Source: an uncultured Oscillospiraceae bacterium
GTDB lineage: Bacteria; Bacillota; Clostridia; Oscillospirales; Oscillospiraceae
Reading direction: 5' to 3'
Assembly: GCA_900768135.1 (NCBI GenBank)
Contig: CAAGBT010000053.1
Coordinates: forward strand, 1-57,879
Length of the DNA: 57,879 nt
Shown: piece by piece, positions 26,487 through 35,423 of the stretch
How positions within the stretch are numbered: position 1 is the stretch's first letter
Layout: each line of letters opens with the position of its first letter
Notes under the pieces: model-generated
Told to the model about the DNA's origin: nothing
What the model saw: the letters and a program-made list of their open reading frames with translations, nothing else
Databases searched by the model: none
Made by a program: the position numbers and the translations under genes

Positions 26487-27584
26487 ATGAAAAAAGTACA
26501 TCTTGGCGTCGTCATTGCCGGCGCTGCGGTGGGGCTTGCCGCGCTCGTGCTGACGGCGCTGGGCAACCCCGCGAACATGGGCTTCTGCATCGCGTGCTTC
26601 CTGCGCGATATCGCCGGCGCGTGCAGCCTGCACGGCGCGGCGAAGGTGCAGTATGTCCGTCCGGAGATCATTGGCCTGGTGCTGGGCGCGTTCCTCATGA
26701 GCGTGGCCGGGAAGGAATTCAAGGCGCGCGCAGGCTCCTCGCCCGCCGTGCGCTTTGTGCTGGGCGCGTTCGTGATGATCGGCGCGCTGGCGTTTCTCGG
26801 CTGCCCGCTGCGCATGGTGCTGCGCCTTGCCGGCGGCGACCTGAACGCGCTTGTCGGCCTTGCCGGATTCCTCATCGGCATCCTTGTCGGCATCGCCTGC
26901 CTGAAGAAGGGCTTCTCGCTGCGGCGTTCGTATGAGGCAAGCGCCGCCGAGGGCGGCGTGCTGCCCACCGTGATGGCGGCGCTGCTGGTGCTGGTGCTTG
27001 CCGTGCCGACGCTGTTCAAGTTTTCCGAGGCCGGCCCCGGCTCGATGCACGCGCCGTTCTGGATCGCGCTGGCCGTTGCGCTCGCGGTGGGCGCGCTGGC
27101 GCAGCGGAGCAGGCTCTGCATGGTCGGCGGCCTGCGCGATGCGTTCATGCTGAAGGATTTCCACCTGCTTTACGGCTTTGCCGCCATTTTTGCCGTTGCG
27201 CTGGCCGGCAACCTCGTCATGGGCAGCTTCCGCCTTGGCTTTGCGCTGCAGCCGGTGGCGCACAGCAGCCACCTGTGGAATCTGCTGGGCATGGTGCTGG
27301 TTGGCTGGGGCAGCGTGCTGCTGGGTGGCTGCCCGCTGCGCCAGCTCATTCTGGCCGCGCAGGGCAACGGCGACAGCGCAGTTACTGTGTTCGGCATGAT
27401 CGTGGGCGCGGCGTTCGCGCACAACTTCGGCCTTGCCGGCAACCCGGATTCCAAGAGCGAGGCGGGCGAACTGATCGTCGGCGGCATCTCCAACGCGGGT
27501 AAGATCGCGGTCGTTCTCGGCTTTGCGGTGCTGCTGGTCATCGTGCTGCTGAACCTGCCGAAGAAAGAGGAGGCGAAAGCATGA
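26487..27584 (+). CDS. yedE: Selenium metabolism membrane protein YedE/FdhT
   Basis: 365-residue polytopic membrane protein with about ten hydrophobic segments, of the YeeE/YedE (DUF395) transport-like family. The two family repeats each contain a conserved Cys: MGFCIACFLRDIAG with GCPLRMVLRLAGGD, and GGCPLRQLILAAQGN. It probably moves selenium or sulfur compounds for selenoprotein synthesis. ATG 26487 is preferred, with AGGAG upstream. Overlaps the next gene by ATGA. Confidence 0.9.
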   Translation: MKKVHLGVVIAGAAVGLAALVLTALGNPANMGFCIACFLRDIAGACSLHGAAKVQYVRPEIIGLVLGAFLMSVAGKEFKARAGSSPAVRFVLGAFVMIGALAFLGCPLRMVLRLAGGDLNALVGLAGFLIGILVGIACLKKGFSLRRSYEASAAEGGVLPTVMAALLVLVLAVPTLFKFSEAGPGSMHAPFWIALAVALAVGALAQRSRLCMVGGLRDAFMLKDFHLLYGFAAIFAVALAGNLVMGSFRLGFALQPVAHSSHLWNLLGMVLVGWGSVLLGGCPLRQLILAAQGNGDSAVTVFGMIVGAAFAHNFGLAGNPDSKSEAGELIVGGISNAGKIAVVLGFAVLLVIVLLNLPKKEEAKA

Positions 27585-27790
27585 TCGACGCAAGAGGATA
27601 TTCCTGCCCCATGCCCGTGGTGATGGTGCAGAACGAGGTGAAAAAAAGCGCGCCGGCGTCGCTCGACGTGCTGGTGGACAGCATGACCTGCGTGGAAAAC
27701 GTGACGCGCTACGCCCGCTCGCAGGGCTATGAGGTCAGCTATGCCGCCGAGGGCGGGGACTTCCGCCTGAAGCTGAACAAGGAAACATAA
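27581..27790 (+). CDS. yedF: YedF/TusA-family sulfurtransferase-like protein
   Basis: 69 residues. The TusA-family signature DARGYSCPMPVVM carries the conserved Cys at about residue 8. In selenium gene clusters the partner of YedE is YedF, so a selenium-related carrier role is inferred. This is the short single-domain form. Coupled to yedE by ATGA. It is followed by a strong terminator. Confidence 0.88.
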   Translation: MIDARGYSCPMPVVMVQNEVKKSAPASLDVLVDSMTCVENVTRYARSQGYEVSYAAEGGDFRLKLNKET

Positions 27791-27798
27791 CACGGCGC

Positions 27799-27836
27799 AG
27801 ACCGCTGCGGGACGAATCCCGCGGCGGTCTTTTTTT
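27799..27836 (+). terminator. Terminator after yedF
   Basis: AGACCGC-TGCGGGA / TCCCGCG-GCGGTCT stem with a CGAA loop, then TTTTTT. Confidence 0.95.
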
Positions 27837-28436
27837 CTGCGCGCGGCATATCCTCTACCAAAACGGAAAAGGGAGGAATTTGTCCATGTTTTTCAGCAGA
27901 AGCAGCCGGAAGCGCGGCGCGGCGCACCCGCGCTTCCTCGTTCTCCGGCGGCGCTGGCTCGGCCTTGCGGCGGCGGGGCTGGCCGCCGTAGCCATTTTTG
28001 CCGCCGTGAACTATCCCGCAGCCGTGAGCGCCTCGGCGGCGACGCGCCAGCTGCCCATCTACTGCGTGCAGCGCGACCAGAAGGTGTGCGCTATCTCGTT
28101 CGACGCCGCCTGGGGTGCAGACAACACCCAGAAGATCCTCGATGTGCTGCAGGAATACGGCGTGACGGCAACGTTCTTCGTTGTGGGCAACTGGGCCGAC
28201 CAGTACCCCGCGCAGGCAAAGGCCATAGCCGGGAGCGGCTGCGAGCTGATGAACCACTCCAACGCGCACGACCATTACAACGCCCTCTCCGCCGATGAGA
28301 TCATCGCCGATGTGAACCTCTGCAATGACAAGATCGAGGCGCTCACCGGTGTGCGGCCCACGCTCATCCGCTGCCCCTTCGGCGAGTATGACGACCATGT
28401 GATCTCCGCCATCCGCTCCATCGGCATGGAGCCGAT

Positions 28437-28469
28437 CCAGTGGGACGTGGAAGCGTGCGCAGCGGTTGG
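28437..28469. other. attL of the serine-recombinase element
   Basis: Half attB (CCAGTGGGACGTG), central GA at 28450-28451, then half attP ending in GCAGCGGTTGG. The matching half-sites lie at the right junction. Confidence 0.88.
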
Positions 28470-28520
28470 AACGGGCGGAAACGGCAGGCAATTTCTTCGG
28501 GATTTTGTGCGTTCTTTGGC

Positions 28521-28549
28521 TTGCAATCTTCCCCTGTCTGTGCTATGCT
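28521..28549 (+). promoter_or_regulatory. Promoter of the surface protein gene
   Basis: TTGCAA, 17 bp, TATGCT with extended TGC, inside the left end of the element. A leader of about 110 nt follows. Confidence 0.75.
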
Positions 28550-28667
28550 ATTTCCAAATAATAGGCGTGGTTTCCGACCATGTCTGCTTTCTGCTGCTGT
28601 GGGAGAAAAAATTCAGCGGCGGCTGCCGCTTTAATATATAAAAAATCTAATGTGAAGGAGAAAAAGT

Positions 28668-31600
28668 ATGAAAAGACGCATTTTGTCATGTCTGCTTGCG
28701 CTGATCATGACGCTGTCTCTGCTGCCGATGAACGCTCTGGCGGCAAACCATTATGCCGACATCAGAGTTATCCCGGTTTACGAAGATTCCAGCAAACCTC
28801 TTGGCTACGATGTGGATTACAGCAGCAGTAAATACCGTAGCGTAAAATGCCAAAGCGCTTACTGCAGAGGTAACATCAACCACAGCGTCAGGATCGCGGA
28901 TTTCCATCCGGACAAGATGAACTGGACGATCCGCTCCGGCTACGAGTGGAAGGGCTGGATCAAGTACACCCAGAACCTCAATCTGGGCAACGTAACGAAT
29001 CCGCCTTTTAAAACCTATTACAGCTGGACCAGCCAGGAGACAAATCTTGTCGTGTCTTCGATGAACGAGATCTACATGGTCTATGGCAAGAAGGCTCCTG
29101 CTCAGACCACCTACAGCCTGATCTACAACAAGAACACGGACGATCCCGTGACCAATATGCCGGACAACCAGACGACTACGGTTGCTGCCGACGGGGTTCA
29201 GTTTACGGTCTCCCCTCTGACTCCTGTCCGCGAAGGCTACACGTTTAAGGGCTGGCAGACGAGCGACGGCACCAAGGTCGGCCCGAAGGTTGGCGTGACG
29301 AAGGAAAATCCTTCCATCACCATCTACGCCATCTGGGAGAAGAATGAGACGCCTCCGATCGATCCGCCCACGCCCGGCGACACCAAGCCGAACTTCGCGG
29401 ATGTGAACGGCCAGATCCGCGTGCAGTGCACCGTATTTCCGTCCAACCATGAGCCGCACGCGTATAAGTACGCCATCACCGACGGCTCCTATACGGACGA
29501 AGGCCTGAGCAACGAGGGCGATGGTTTCACCTATTCCATCATCCTTGACAGAGCGAGCTTCATCACAAAGTTCGATGCGGACACCGGCCGCACGCACAAG
29601 GATGAAGAACCCAATGAAGTCGCCCGCGTCACCTGGCGCTGGGATGTCGATGCAAACAACGAGGGCAAGTGGGTGCTGATCTCCGGCCCCGACGGCATCA
29701 CGGCCGACATCAAGTGCATTTGCGAAGCGACGCCTGAGCTTCCTGATGATGATGTTGTTAAGAAAGCGCTCGGCGATGTGACCGTTCACTGCATCAACCC
29801 CACCACCGACACGCAGAACTGCACGGACAAGAAATACTGGGCGGCTGGCGGCAACTCCGTTGGCGAGGCGGTCAAGGTCACCGACACGCAGTATACCGTT
29901 TCGATCGGCGCGGCTGCGTTTGTCAACGCCTTTGACACGACCGGGAAGCATAACCTCTACAGCGCAGAAACCCTGACGTGGGTTCTGAACTATGAGGACG
30001 GCAAGTGGGTCGGCACGCCGCAGGAAGCGGGCGTTGACGATACCATCCTCGTCACCCATGCGCCCGAGAAGTATCAGGAAGTCAGCAAGATGGGCTATGA
30101 CCTCGACGGCAACCCCACCGGCATTAAGGCGACCTGCACCACCGGCAGCCACGGCCCCATCACCTACGGTCTCAGCACCGCGTTTGCCAATTACGGCACC
30201 GACGTGGAGTCCGTGACGTACGATGCGGAGAGCAAGGGCTATATCGCCACGCTCAAGGTCACTCACTATGCTGAGTCGATCGGCACGGGCTGCAACAATG
30301 AGCGCGCAAAGGCCAATCTCGACGCGCGCGACCACAAGCTGACCTCTGATGAGACGGTGCAGTGGAAGCTCTATCCCACCGGCTACGACAAGGAAAGCGG
30401 CAAGTACGTCTGGGCTTCCATGCCCGTGGCGGACAAGGACGCTGCGATCACCGTTTCCCACAAGCTGGCCGTTACCTTCATGCCTAAAAACGGCAAGAGC
30501 GACTTCGTGAACTGGGTCTACGAAGGCGAGACCGTGGCTGAAGAGCCTGTCGTCACGAGGGACGGCTACAAGTTCCTCGGCTGGTATCTGGGCGAGGAGA
30601 AGTTCGACTTCACCACCCCGATCACGGAGGACATCACGCTGGTCGCAAGGTGGGAAGAAGACAAGCAGGTCGTCAACGTTGTGATCTACCGCAACGGCGA
30701 CTTCGACGAACCCTACGATACGGTTTCCCTCGGCAAGATGGCCAAGGGTACGATCATTGACCTGACCAAGCTGGGCATTGCCGACTACTACACCGGCACC
30801 AGCGAGGGCTACGAGTTCCACGGCTGGTACAACGACGGCGCATGGAACGAGTACAAGGAGAACCCGGATCGCGCGGGCCTGAGCGAGGTCACCGTGAACG
30901 GCTGGACGAATCTCAAGTGCATGGTCTACGACTATGAGACGATCGTCGTCAAGGCTGTTTATGACAACGACAAGGACAACGCTGAGGAACTCTTCCGCGG
31001 CAAGGCACTCCACGGCAGCAACGTACTCGGCTACCTCGCCAGCCAGGATATCGAGCTGGACAAGGACGGCTATACCCACGACCAGTGGTTCAACTGGGAT
31101 TGGTACACCGCATGGGAAGGCGATGCCAACCGCATCGGCAAGAACACCACGGTGAACGGCTGGACGAACGTGTATGTCAAGTACAACACGATCTACCTTG
31201 ATGTTACCTTCGACCTCAACGGCGGCAATGTTGGCGGCGACACCAGCAACGTGGTCGTTCCGGTCGCATGGGGCAGCACCGTCACCAAGCCGACTACCCC
31301 CAGCAAGAGCGGCTATACCTTCGCCGGCTGGTACACCGAGGATCACGAGGTGTTCGACTTCAGCACCGCGATCTACGACAACCTGACCCTGACGGCCGCA
31401 TGGGCGCCTGCAGGGGCTGCTGCGTTCGTTGAGAACTTCCTGACCATCGACTGCGTTGGCTGCAACCTTGGCAGCAAGCTTGGCCACGCGCATGGCGAGA
31501 AGACCTATAAGTTCCTTGACCGCGCGTTCAGCGTCAACAAGGATACGTTCCAGTGGAACGAAGAGCTTGGCACCTACACGGTCGAGCTTTACAACAAGTC

Positions 31601-33635
31601 CCTCAAGCTGAATCCGTATCTGAACAGCATTGCTGGTTGGGTCGGCTTTGAGAAAGACCCGGGCGAAGGCCTGCCGCACCAGATGGTCGGCGGCGACCGC
31701 AACTTCTACCTGCTCTGCGCGCAGGATGAGAACGGTCAGTGGAAGGCCGTGGGCTATGCCGACTGGAAGCAGGGCGGCAAGCACGGTGAGTTCAAAATGA
31801 TGCCGAACGGCGTGAAGATCGACGTTGAGTGCGGCACGCCCGAACTCCCGAAGCTGGTCACCGACTCCGCCATGATCTACACCCGCGACGAGACCAACAC
31901 CAGGAATTACCTGAAGACCTCCGTGCTGGACGGTACCTGGACGGTTCTGAACGACACCTTCAAGCGCGATGAGAAGACGGGGGCGTTCTACGTCACCATT
32001 CAGGTCGCCAAGGATCAGCTCACGAAGTATATTGACAACGCCGCCGCGAGCAAGAAGTGGGGCGATGGCTACCTGCTGAACGAGGAGAAGACCGAGGGCG
32101 AAAACGCAACGCCGTTCCAGTTTGTCATGAAGTTCAAACTCGACACCAGCAAGGATGCTTCTGAGGCCTACAAGTCCACCTATGTCAAGCGCAACAAGAC
32201 CTACAGCAACTGGAGCTGGGATAAGACCACCGTCAGCGGCTCTGTGAAGAACAACGGCTATACCGTTTGGGCGACCAAGGAGTATAACGTTATCTTCAAG
32301 ACCGACGGCGGCGTGCCGGTTCCCCCACCGCAGGTCGTCCGCTGGGGCAAGTATGCTACCAAGCCGACTGAAATCCCCATCAAGGGCGACAGCTGGGTCT
32401 TCAACGGCTGGTACACCGATGAGACCGGCGCCGTCGAGTTTGACTTTGACAAGACGGCGATCAAGGCTAACACCACCATCTACGCCGGTTACGACAGCGT
32501 GTATGAGATCCACTACTTCAAGCAGCTGGCTGACGGCTCCTACGAGGAAGACACTGCCAGCTTCGTCCGCGGCTTCGCCAAGGAAGGCACTGTGATCAAC
32601 GCGCCCGAAAAGGACTATGGCACGCACTTCCTCCTGAATACGGAGAAGAGCAACAAGTCCGGTCCGGTCATCAAGGCCACGGTCGACAGCGAGGGCAAGG
32701 TCAACTGCCTGGTTCTCAACGTCTACTATGACCGCGATATGCACACGGTCACGTTCGACACGCAGGGCGGCACCAAGATCGATCCCGTGATGGTCAGATG
32801 CGGCAACCCCGTTGCGCAGCCCATCACCCCGTCCAAGGCTGGCTACTACTTCAGCGGCTGGTTCCTTAACGGCAGCAAGTATAACTTCAGCACTCCCGTG
32901 ACCTCTGATATCACGATCACTGCGGAGTTCACGAAGTATGCTCCGGTCAACCCGGTTCCGCCGACGGTTGAGGAGAAGGATCTTGCGTTCAACACGACCG
33001 ACCACTTTGCCTATGTCAACGGTTATCCCGATGGCACCGTTCAGCCCGAGGGCAATATCACCCGCGCTGAAGTCGCCGCCATCCTCTACCGTGTGATGGA
33101 CGCCAAGTGCGTTGAGAAGTATGCGACCGACAAGAACACCTTTGCGGATGTTGACGCTTTCAAGTGGTACAACACCTATATCTCCACGCTGGCGAACGCC
33201 GGTGTGATCGTGGACAGTGCGAACGGTTACTTCCGTCCGGACGAAGCCATCACCCGTGCCGAGCTGGCTGCGATGATCGCGCAGTTTGCGAAGGTCGATT
33301 TGACCAAGAGCGTGAGCTTCAACGATGTTCTGGCTAACCACTGGGCATCCAAGGAGATCGCCATCGCGGCTAAGATGGGCTGGATCAACGGCTATCCCGA
33401 TGGTTCCTTCCGTCCCGACGCCACGATCACCCGTGCGGAAATGATCACCATGATCAACCGTGCGCTCAACCGCGTACCCTCCGCCGAGGATCACCTCCTC
33501 GCCGGGATGGTGATGTTCCCTGACTGCCAGAGCGGTCAGTGGTACTACCTCGCTGTTCAGGAAGCGACGAACGGCCACACCTACAATCGCGTCGGCACTG
33601 CCGGCGACGAGCAGTGGATCGCGCTGATCAAGTAA
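28668..33635 (+). CDS. Giant surface protein with InlB B-repeats and SLH domains
   Basis: 1655 residues. Signal peptide at 1-26 (KRRILSCLLALIMTLSLLP, then NALAA). Several Listeria/Bacteroides (InlB B-type) repeats are spread through the protein, seen as GYTFKGWQTSDG, GYKFLGWYLGEEKFDF, GYTFAGWYTEDHEVFDF, WVFNGWYTDETG and GYYFSGWFLNGSKYNF, often followed by T-x-T/A-x-W. Three SLH domains at the C-terminus (about 1440-1610; YVNGYPDGTVQPEGNITRAE, GYFRPDEAITRAEL, WINGYPDGSFRPDATITRAE) should bind secondary wall polymer. Probable adhesin or S-layer component. Ribosome site GAAGGAG. Codon use is that of a well-expressed gene, less GC-rich than its neighbours. It is cargo of the element. Confidence 0.93.
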   Translation: MKRRILSCLLALIMTLSLLPMNALAANHYADIRVIPVYEDSSKPLGYDVDYSSSKYRSVKCQSAYCRGNINHSVRIADFHPDKMNWTIRSGYEWKGWIKYTQNLNLGNVTNPPFKTYYSWTSQETNLVVSSMNEIYMVYGKKAPAQTTYSLIYNKNTDDPVTNMPDNQTTTVAADGVQFTVSPLTPVREGYTFKGWQTSDGTKVGPKVGVTKENPSITIYAIWEKNETPPIDPPTPGDTKPNFADVNGQIRVQCTVFPSNHEPHAYKYAITDGSYTDEGLSNEGDGFTYSIILDRASFITKFDADTGRTHKDEEPNEVARVTWRWDVDANNEGKWVLISGPDGITADIKCICEATPELPDDDVVKKALGDVTVHCINPTTDTQNCTDKKYWAAGGNSVGEAVKVTDTQYTVSIGAAAFVNAFDTTGKHNLYSAETLTWVLNYEDGKWVGTPQEAGVDDTILVTHAPEKYQEVSKMGYDLDGNPTGIKATCTTGSHGPITYGLSTAFANYGTDVESVTYDAESKGYIATLKVTHYAESIGTGCNNERAKANLDARDHKLTSDETVQWKLYPTGYDKESGKYVWASMPVADKDAAITVSHKLAVTFMPKNGKSDFVNWVYEGETVAEEPVVTRDGYKFLGWYLGEEKFDFTTPITEDITLVARWEEDKQVVNVVIYRNGDFDEPYDTVSLGKMAKGTIIDLTKLGIADYYTGTSEGYEFHGWYNDGAWNEYKENPDRAGLSEVTVNGWTNLKCMVYDYETIVVKAVYDNDKDNAEELFRGKALHGSNVLGYLASQDIELDKDGYTHDQWFNWDWYTAWEGDANRIGKNTTVNGWTNVYVKYNTIYLDVTFDLNGGNVGGDTSNVVVPVAWGSTVTKPTTPSKSGYTFAGWYTEDHEVFDFSTAIYDNLTLTAAWAPAGAAAFVENFLTIDCVGCNLGSKLGHAHGEKTYKFLDRAFSVNKDTFQWNEELGTYTVELYNKSLKLNPYLNSIAGWVGFEKDPGEGLPHQMVGGDRNFYLLCAQDENGQWKAVGYADWKQGGKHGEFKMMPNGVKIDVECGTPELPKLVTDSAMIYTRDETNTRNYLKTSVLDGTWTVLNDTFKRDEKTGAFYVTIQVAKDQLTKYIDNAAASKKWGDGYLLNEEKTEGENATPFQFVMKFKLDTSKDASEAYKSTYVKRNKTYSNWSWDKTTVSGSVKNNGYTVWATKEYNVIFKTDGGVPVPPPQVVRWGKYATKPTEIPIKGDSWVFNGWYTDETGAVEFDFDKTAIKANTTIYAGYDSVYEIHYFKQLADGSYEEDTASFVRGFAKEGTVINAPEKDYGTHFLLNTEKSNKSGPVIKATVDSEGKVNCLVLNVYYDRDMHTVTFDTQGGTKIDPVMVRCGNPVAQPITPSKAGYYFSGWFLNGSKYNFSTPVTSDITITAEFTKYAPVNPVPPTVEEKDLAFNTTDHFAYVNGYPDGTVQPEGNITRAEVAAILYRVMDAKCVEKYATDKNTFADVDAFKWYNTYISTLANAGVIVDSANGYFRPDEAITRAELAAMIAQFAKVDLTKSVSFNDVLANHWASKEIAIAAKMGWINGYPDGSFRPDATITRAEMITMINRALNRVPSAEDHLLAGMVMFPDCQSGQWYYLAVQEATNGHTYNRVGTAGDEQWIALIK

Positions 33636-33666
33636 GCGTTTCCCACGCGAGGCAATCACACAAGTG

Positions 33667-33701
33667 AAAAGGGAGGAGACCTTTGGGTCTCCTCCCTTTT
33701 T
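33667..33701. terminator. Bidirectional terminator
   Basis: AAAAGGGAGGAGACC / GGTCTCCTCCCTTTT stem with a TTTG-type loop and T-tract, between the convergent surface protein and recombinase genes. Confidence 0.93.
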
Positions 33702-33716
33702 GCGTCTGCGCGGCGC

Positions 33717-35156
33717 TCAAAAATTCCAGACGATGTTAGCGTGGCTGCCGTCCAGCTCGATCCGGCGAATACATTCCGCCGCAACGAGCTTTTTTTCGCC
33801 GAAGGATGCGCGGAGAAAGTTCAGGCGCTGCGGCGCGGGGCGCGTGGCGTTGCGCAGCAGGCGCTCGCGCTCGGTGTGCAGCCGCTCGATTTGCCTTGAT
33901 ATGTATGCCGCGGAGATATCGCTGCTTTCGGCGAGCGCCATGACCAGACGGTCGATCTTCTGTTCAACGGCCAGAGCGGCTTCCGCCTGCGCATGATCTG
34001 CAACGGCCGGAAGCTCGGGCAGGCAGGCGTCCAGCATACGCTGCAATTCGCGCGCGATATGCTCCTCCAACTCGCGCAGGTCAACGTCGATGGCCGCAGC
34101 GCAGCTGCCGAAGTTGCTGCGTCCTGAGCAGACGAGCTTGCAGCGCTGCTCGCTTTTCAGGTAATTGACCTTGACCGCGTAGCCGCACTTTGCGCACTTG
34201 AGAAGGCCGGTCAGCCACGAGTATTTTCCTGCGTTTGCGCGGGGGAGCTGAGCCATGGAGGAGAGCTTGTCCTGCACACGCAGCCAGAGCGGAGCGGGGA
34301 CGACGCCCTCGTGAGCGGCAAGGGATAAAAGCCGCTCCGGCTGTCTGTTATATTTTCCGCCGCTGCGGCAGCGCCGGCCGGTCAGCAGGCAGGCGTGTAC
34401 ACCATCAAAGGCTTCCGGCGGCGCCTGAATGCGCGTTCCCTGCGCCAGAAAATGCAGATACACCGCCTCATCCGCGCGAACATAGACCGGGCTGTGGAGA
34501 ATACGCGAGAGCGTTACGTTGTCCCATGCCGCTCGCTTCGGGCCGTGAATGCCCTCGCCGGTCAGGATCCTGGCAAGGCTGCGGAGCGTTGTTTCCGGAT
34601 TGTCATATTCCTCGAAGATGCGGCGGACGGTGACAGCGTTTTCATCCGCGGTCAGGGTCGAGACTCTGCGTCCTTCGCTTTCCGTCCTGGAGAGCGTGTA
34701 GCCGTAGGGGGCGGGGCCGCCCGGCCACGCGCCAAGGGAAACGCGGTGAACATAGTTGTCGCGTACCCGCTCGGCAGTCGTCTCGCGCTCAAGCTGCGCG
34801 AAGGTCATCACGATGTGCAGCATGGCGCGGCCCATCGGAGAGGAGGTGTCAAACTGCTCCGTGACGGATTGAAACGCGACTCCGTTTTCGCGCAGCAGTT
34901 CCCAAAGCGAAGTAAAATCCGCGAGTGAACGGCTGAAGCGGTCGATCCGATAGACAACGATTTTCTGGATCTTTCCCATCTCCACGGCCTGCATCAGCGC
35001 TGCAAAGGCGGGGCGCTTTGTGTTTTTGCCGGAGAAGCCCTTGTCCTGAAATACAAGGGCATCGGGCTGTGTGAACTTCCGGCAGAGTTCGATCTGACCT
35101 TCGATGGACAGGCTGTCCTTTTTCTCCACGGATTGGCGGGCGTAAATGGCGTCCAT
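33717..35156 (-). CDS. Large serine recombinase
   Basis: 479 residues, layout of the spoIVCA/phiC31 group. The resolvase domain (1-145) has the nucleophile Ser9 in YARQSVEKKDSLSIEGQ, with RIDRFSRS and RAMLHIVMTFAQLERE as further catalytic segments. A Recombinase domain follows (about 155-260). A zinc ribbon has Cys in LLKCAKCGYAVK and in CKLVCSGRSNFGSC. A coiled coil runs to the C-terminus. ATG 35156 has GGAGGTAAG upstream. It is the obvious integrase/excisionase for the att sites at 28450 and 37849. A small ORF ends 4 nt upstream. Confidence 0.95.
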   Translation of the reverse strand: MDAIYARQSVEKKDSLSIEGQIELCRKFTQPDALVFQDKGFSGKNTKRPAFAALMQAVEMGKIQKIVVYRIDRFSRSLADFTSLWELLRENGVAFQSVTEQFDTSSPMGRAMLHIVMTFAQLERETTAERVRDNYVHRVSLGAWPGGPAPYGYTLSRTESEGRRVSTLTADENAVTVRRIFEEYDNPETTLRSLARILTGEGIHGPKRAAWDNVTLSRILHSPVYVRADEAVYLHFLAQGTRIQAPPEAFDGVHACLLTGRRCRSGGKYNRQPERLLSLAAHEGVVPAPLWLRVQDKLSSMAQLPRANAGKYSWLTGLLKCAKCGYAVKVNYLKSEQRCKLVCSGRSNFGSCAAAIDVDLRELEEHIARELQRMLDACLPELPAVADHAQAEAALAVEQKIDRLVMALAESSDISAAYISRQIERLHTERERLLRNATRPAPQRLNFLRASFGEKKLVAAECIRRIELDGSHANIVWNF

Positions 35157-35160
35157 GTGC

Positions 35161-35298
35161 TTACCTCCGCGCGCGGGCGGCAAGCAGCAGCAGGCAGCGG
35201 CGGCAGATCATCATCTGACGCGCGGCGCGTTCGGCAGCGTCATGGGAAAAATAGGTGTTGGTCACGGTCACAAAATCGCCTCCCTCGCCCATAAGCAT
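35161..35298 (-). CDS. Small ORF coupled to the recombinase
   Basis: 45 codons (starting ATG CTT ATG). It runs MGEGGDFVTVTNTYFSHDAA and continues to a CRRC motif and a Leu/Ala/Arg-rich end. Its TAA is inside the recombinase ribosome site and 4 nt from its ATG, so translation could be coupled. It has no clear ribosome site of its own. Size and place would suit a recombination directionality factor or a leader peptide, but nothing in the sequence shows this. Confidence 0.35.
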   Translation of the reverse strand: MLMGEGGDFVTVTNTYFSHDAAERAARQMMICRRCLLLLAARARR

Positions 35299-35363
35299 AT
35301 GAACGGGGGGAGGCGCTTATGCAGCCGCAGCGGGACGTTGTACCGGAAGAAGGCGCGATCCCC

Positions 35364-35392
35364 TTGCACGGCGAGAAAAAGTCCGCTATAAT
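35364..35392 (+). promoter_or_regulatory. Promoter of the unknown gene in the element
   Basis: TTGCAC, 17 bp, TATAAT, 31 nt before the start codon at 35424. Confidence 0.85.
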
Positions 35393-35423
35393 AGGGGCGA
35401 ATCCAACACCGAAGGAGAACGCT

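Larger units (their letters stand above)
27886..28641 (+). pseudogene. 5' part of a PdaB-like polysaccharide deacetylase, interrupted at codon 189
   Basis: NodB-fold carbohydrate esterase with an N-terminal membrane anchor (about 22-48). Catalytic segments SFDAAWGADNT, the metal-binding NHSNAHDHYN and RCPFGEYDD are present. The genuine sequence ends at WDV, position 28451; the remaining 62 codons read into an inserted element and are unrelated. The missing end lies at 37851-38085. Removing 28452-37850 rejoins 566 and 235 nt into 801 nt, an intact 266-residue frame reading WDV-DSLDW. FDxxWG-type enzymes of this length resemble sporulation protein PdaB. ATG 27886 follows GGGAGG; the TTG at 27880 is less likely. 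Confidence 0.9.

Noticed and set aside
27837..27871. Sporulation sigma-E or sigma-G promoter before the deacetylase
   Set aside because: CATATCCT slightly resembles a sigma-E -10, but no convincing -35 at proper spacing. Would matter for the developmental hypothesis, yet is not supported by sequence alone.
28668..33635. CRISPR-like or tandem DNA repeats in the surface gene
   Set aside because: The repeats are protein-level InlB-type repeats with diverged DNA, not CRISPR. No CRISPR array is seen anywhere in the window.
28686..33659. Open frame of 1657 codons on the minus strand
   Set aside because: Exact shadow of the SLH surface protein. No signal peptide, no domain, no ribosome site; the plus-strand product has clear repeats and SLH domains.
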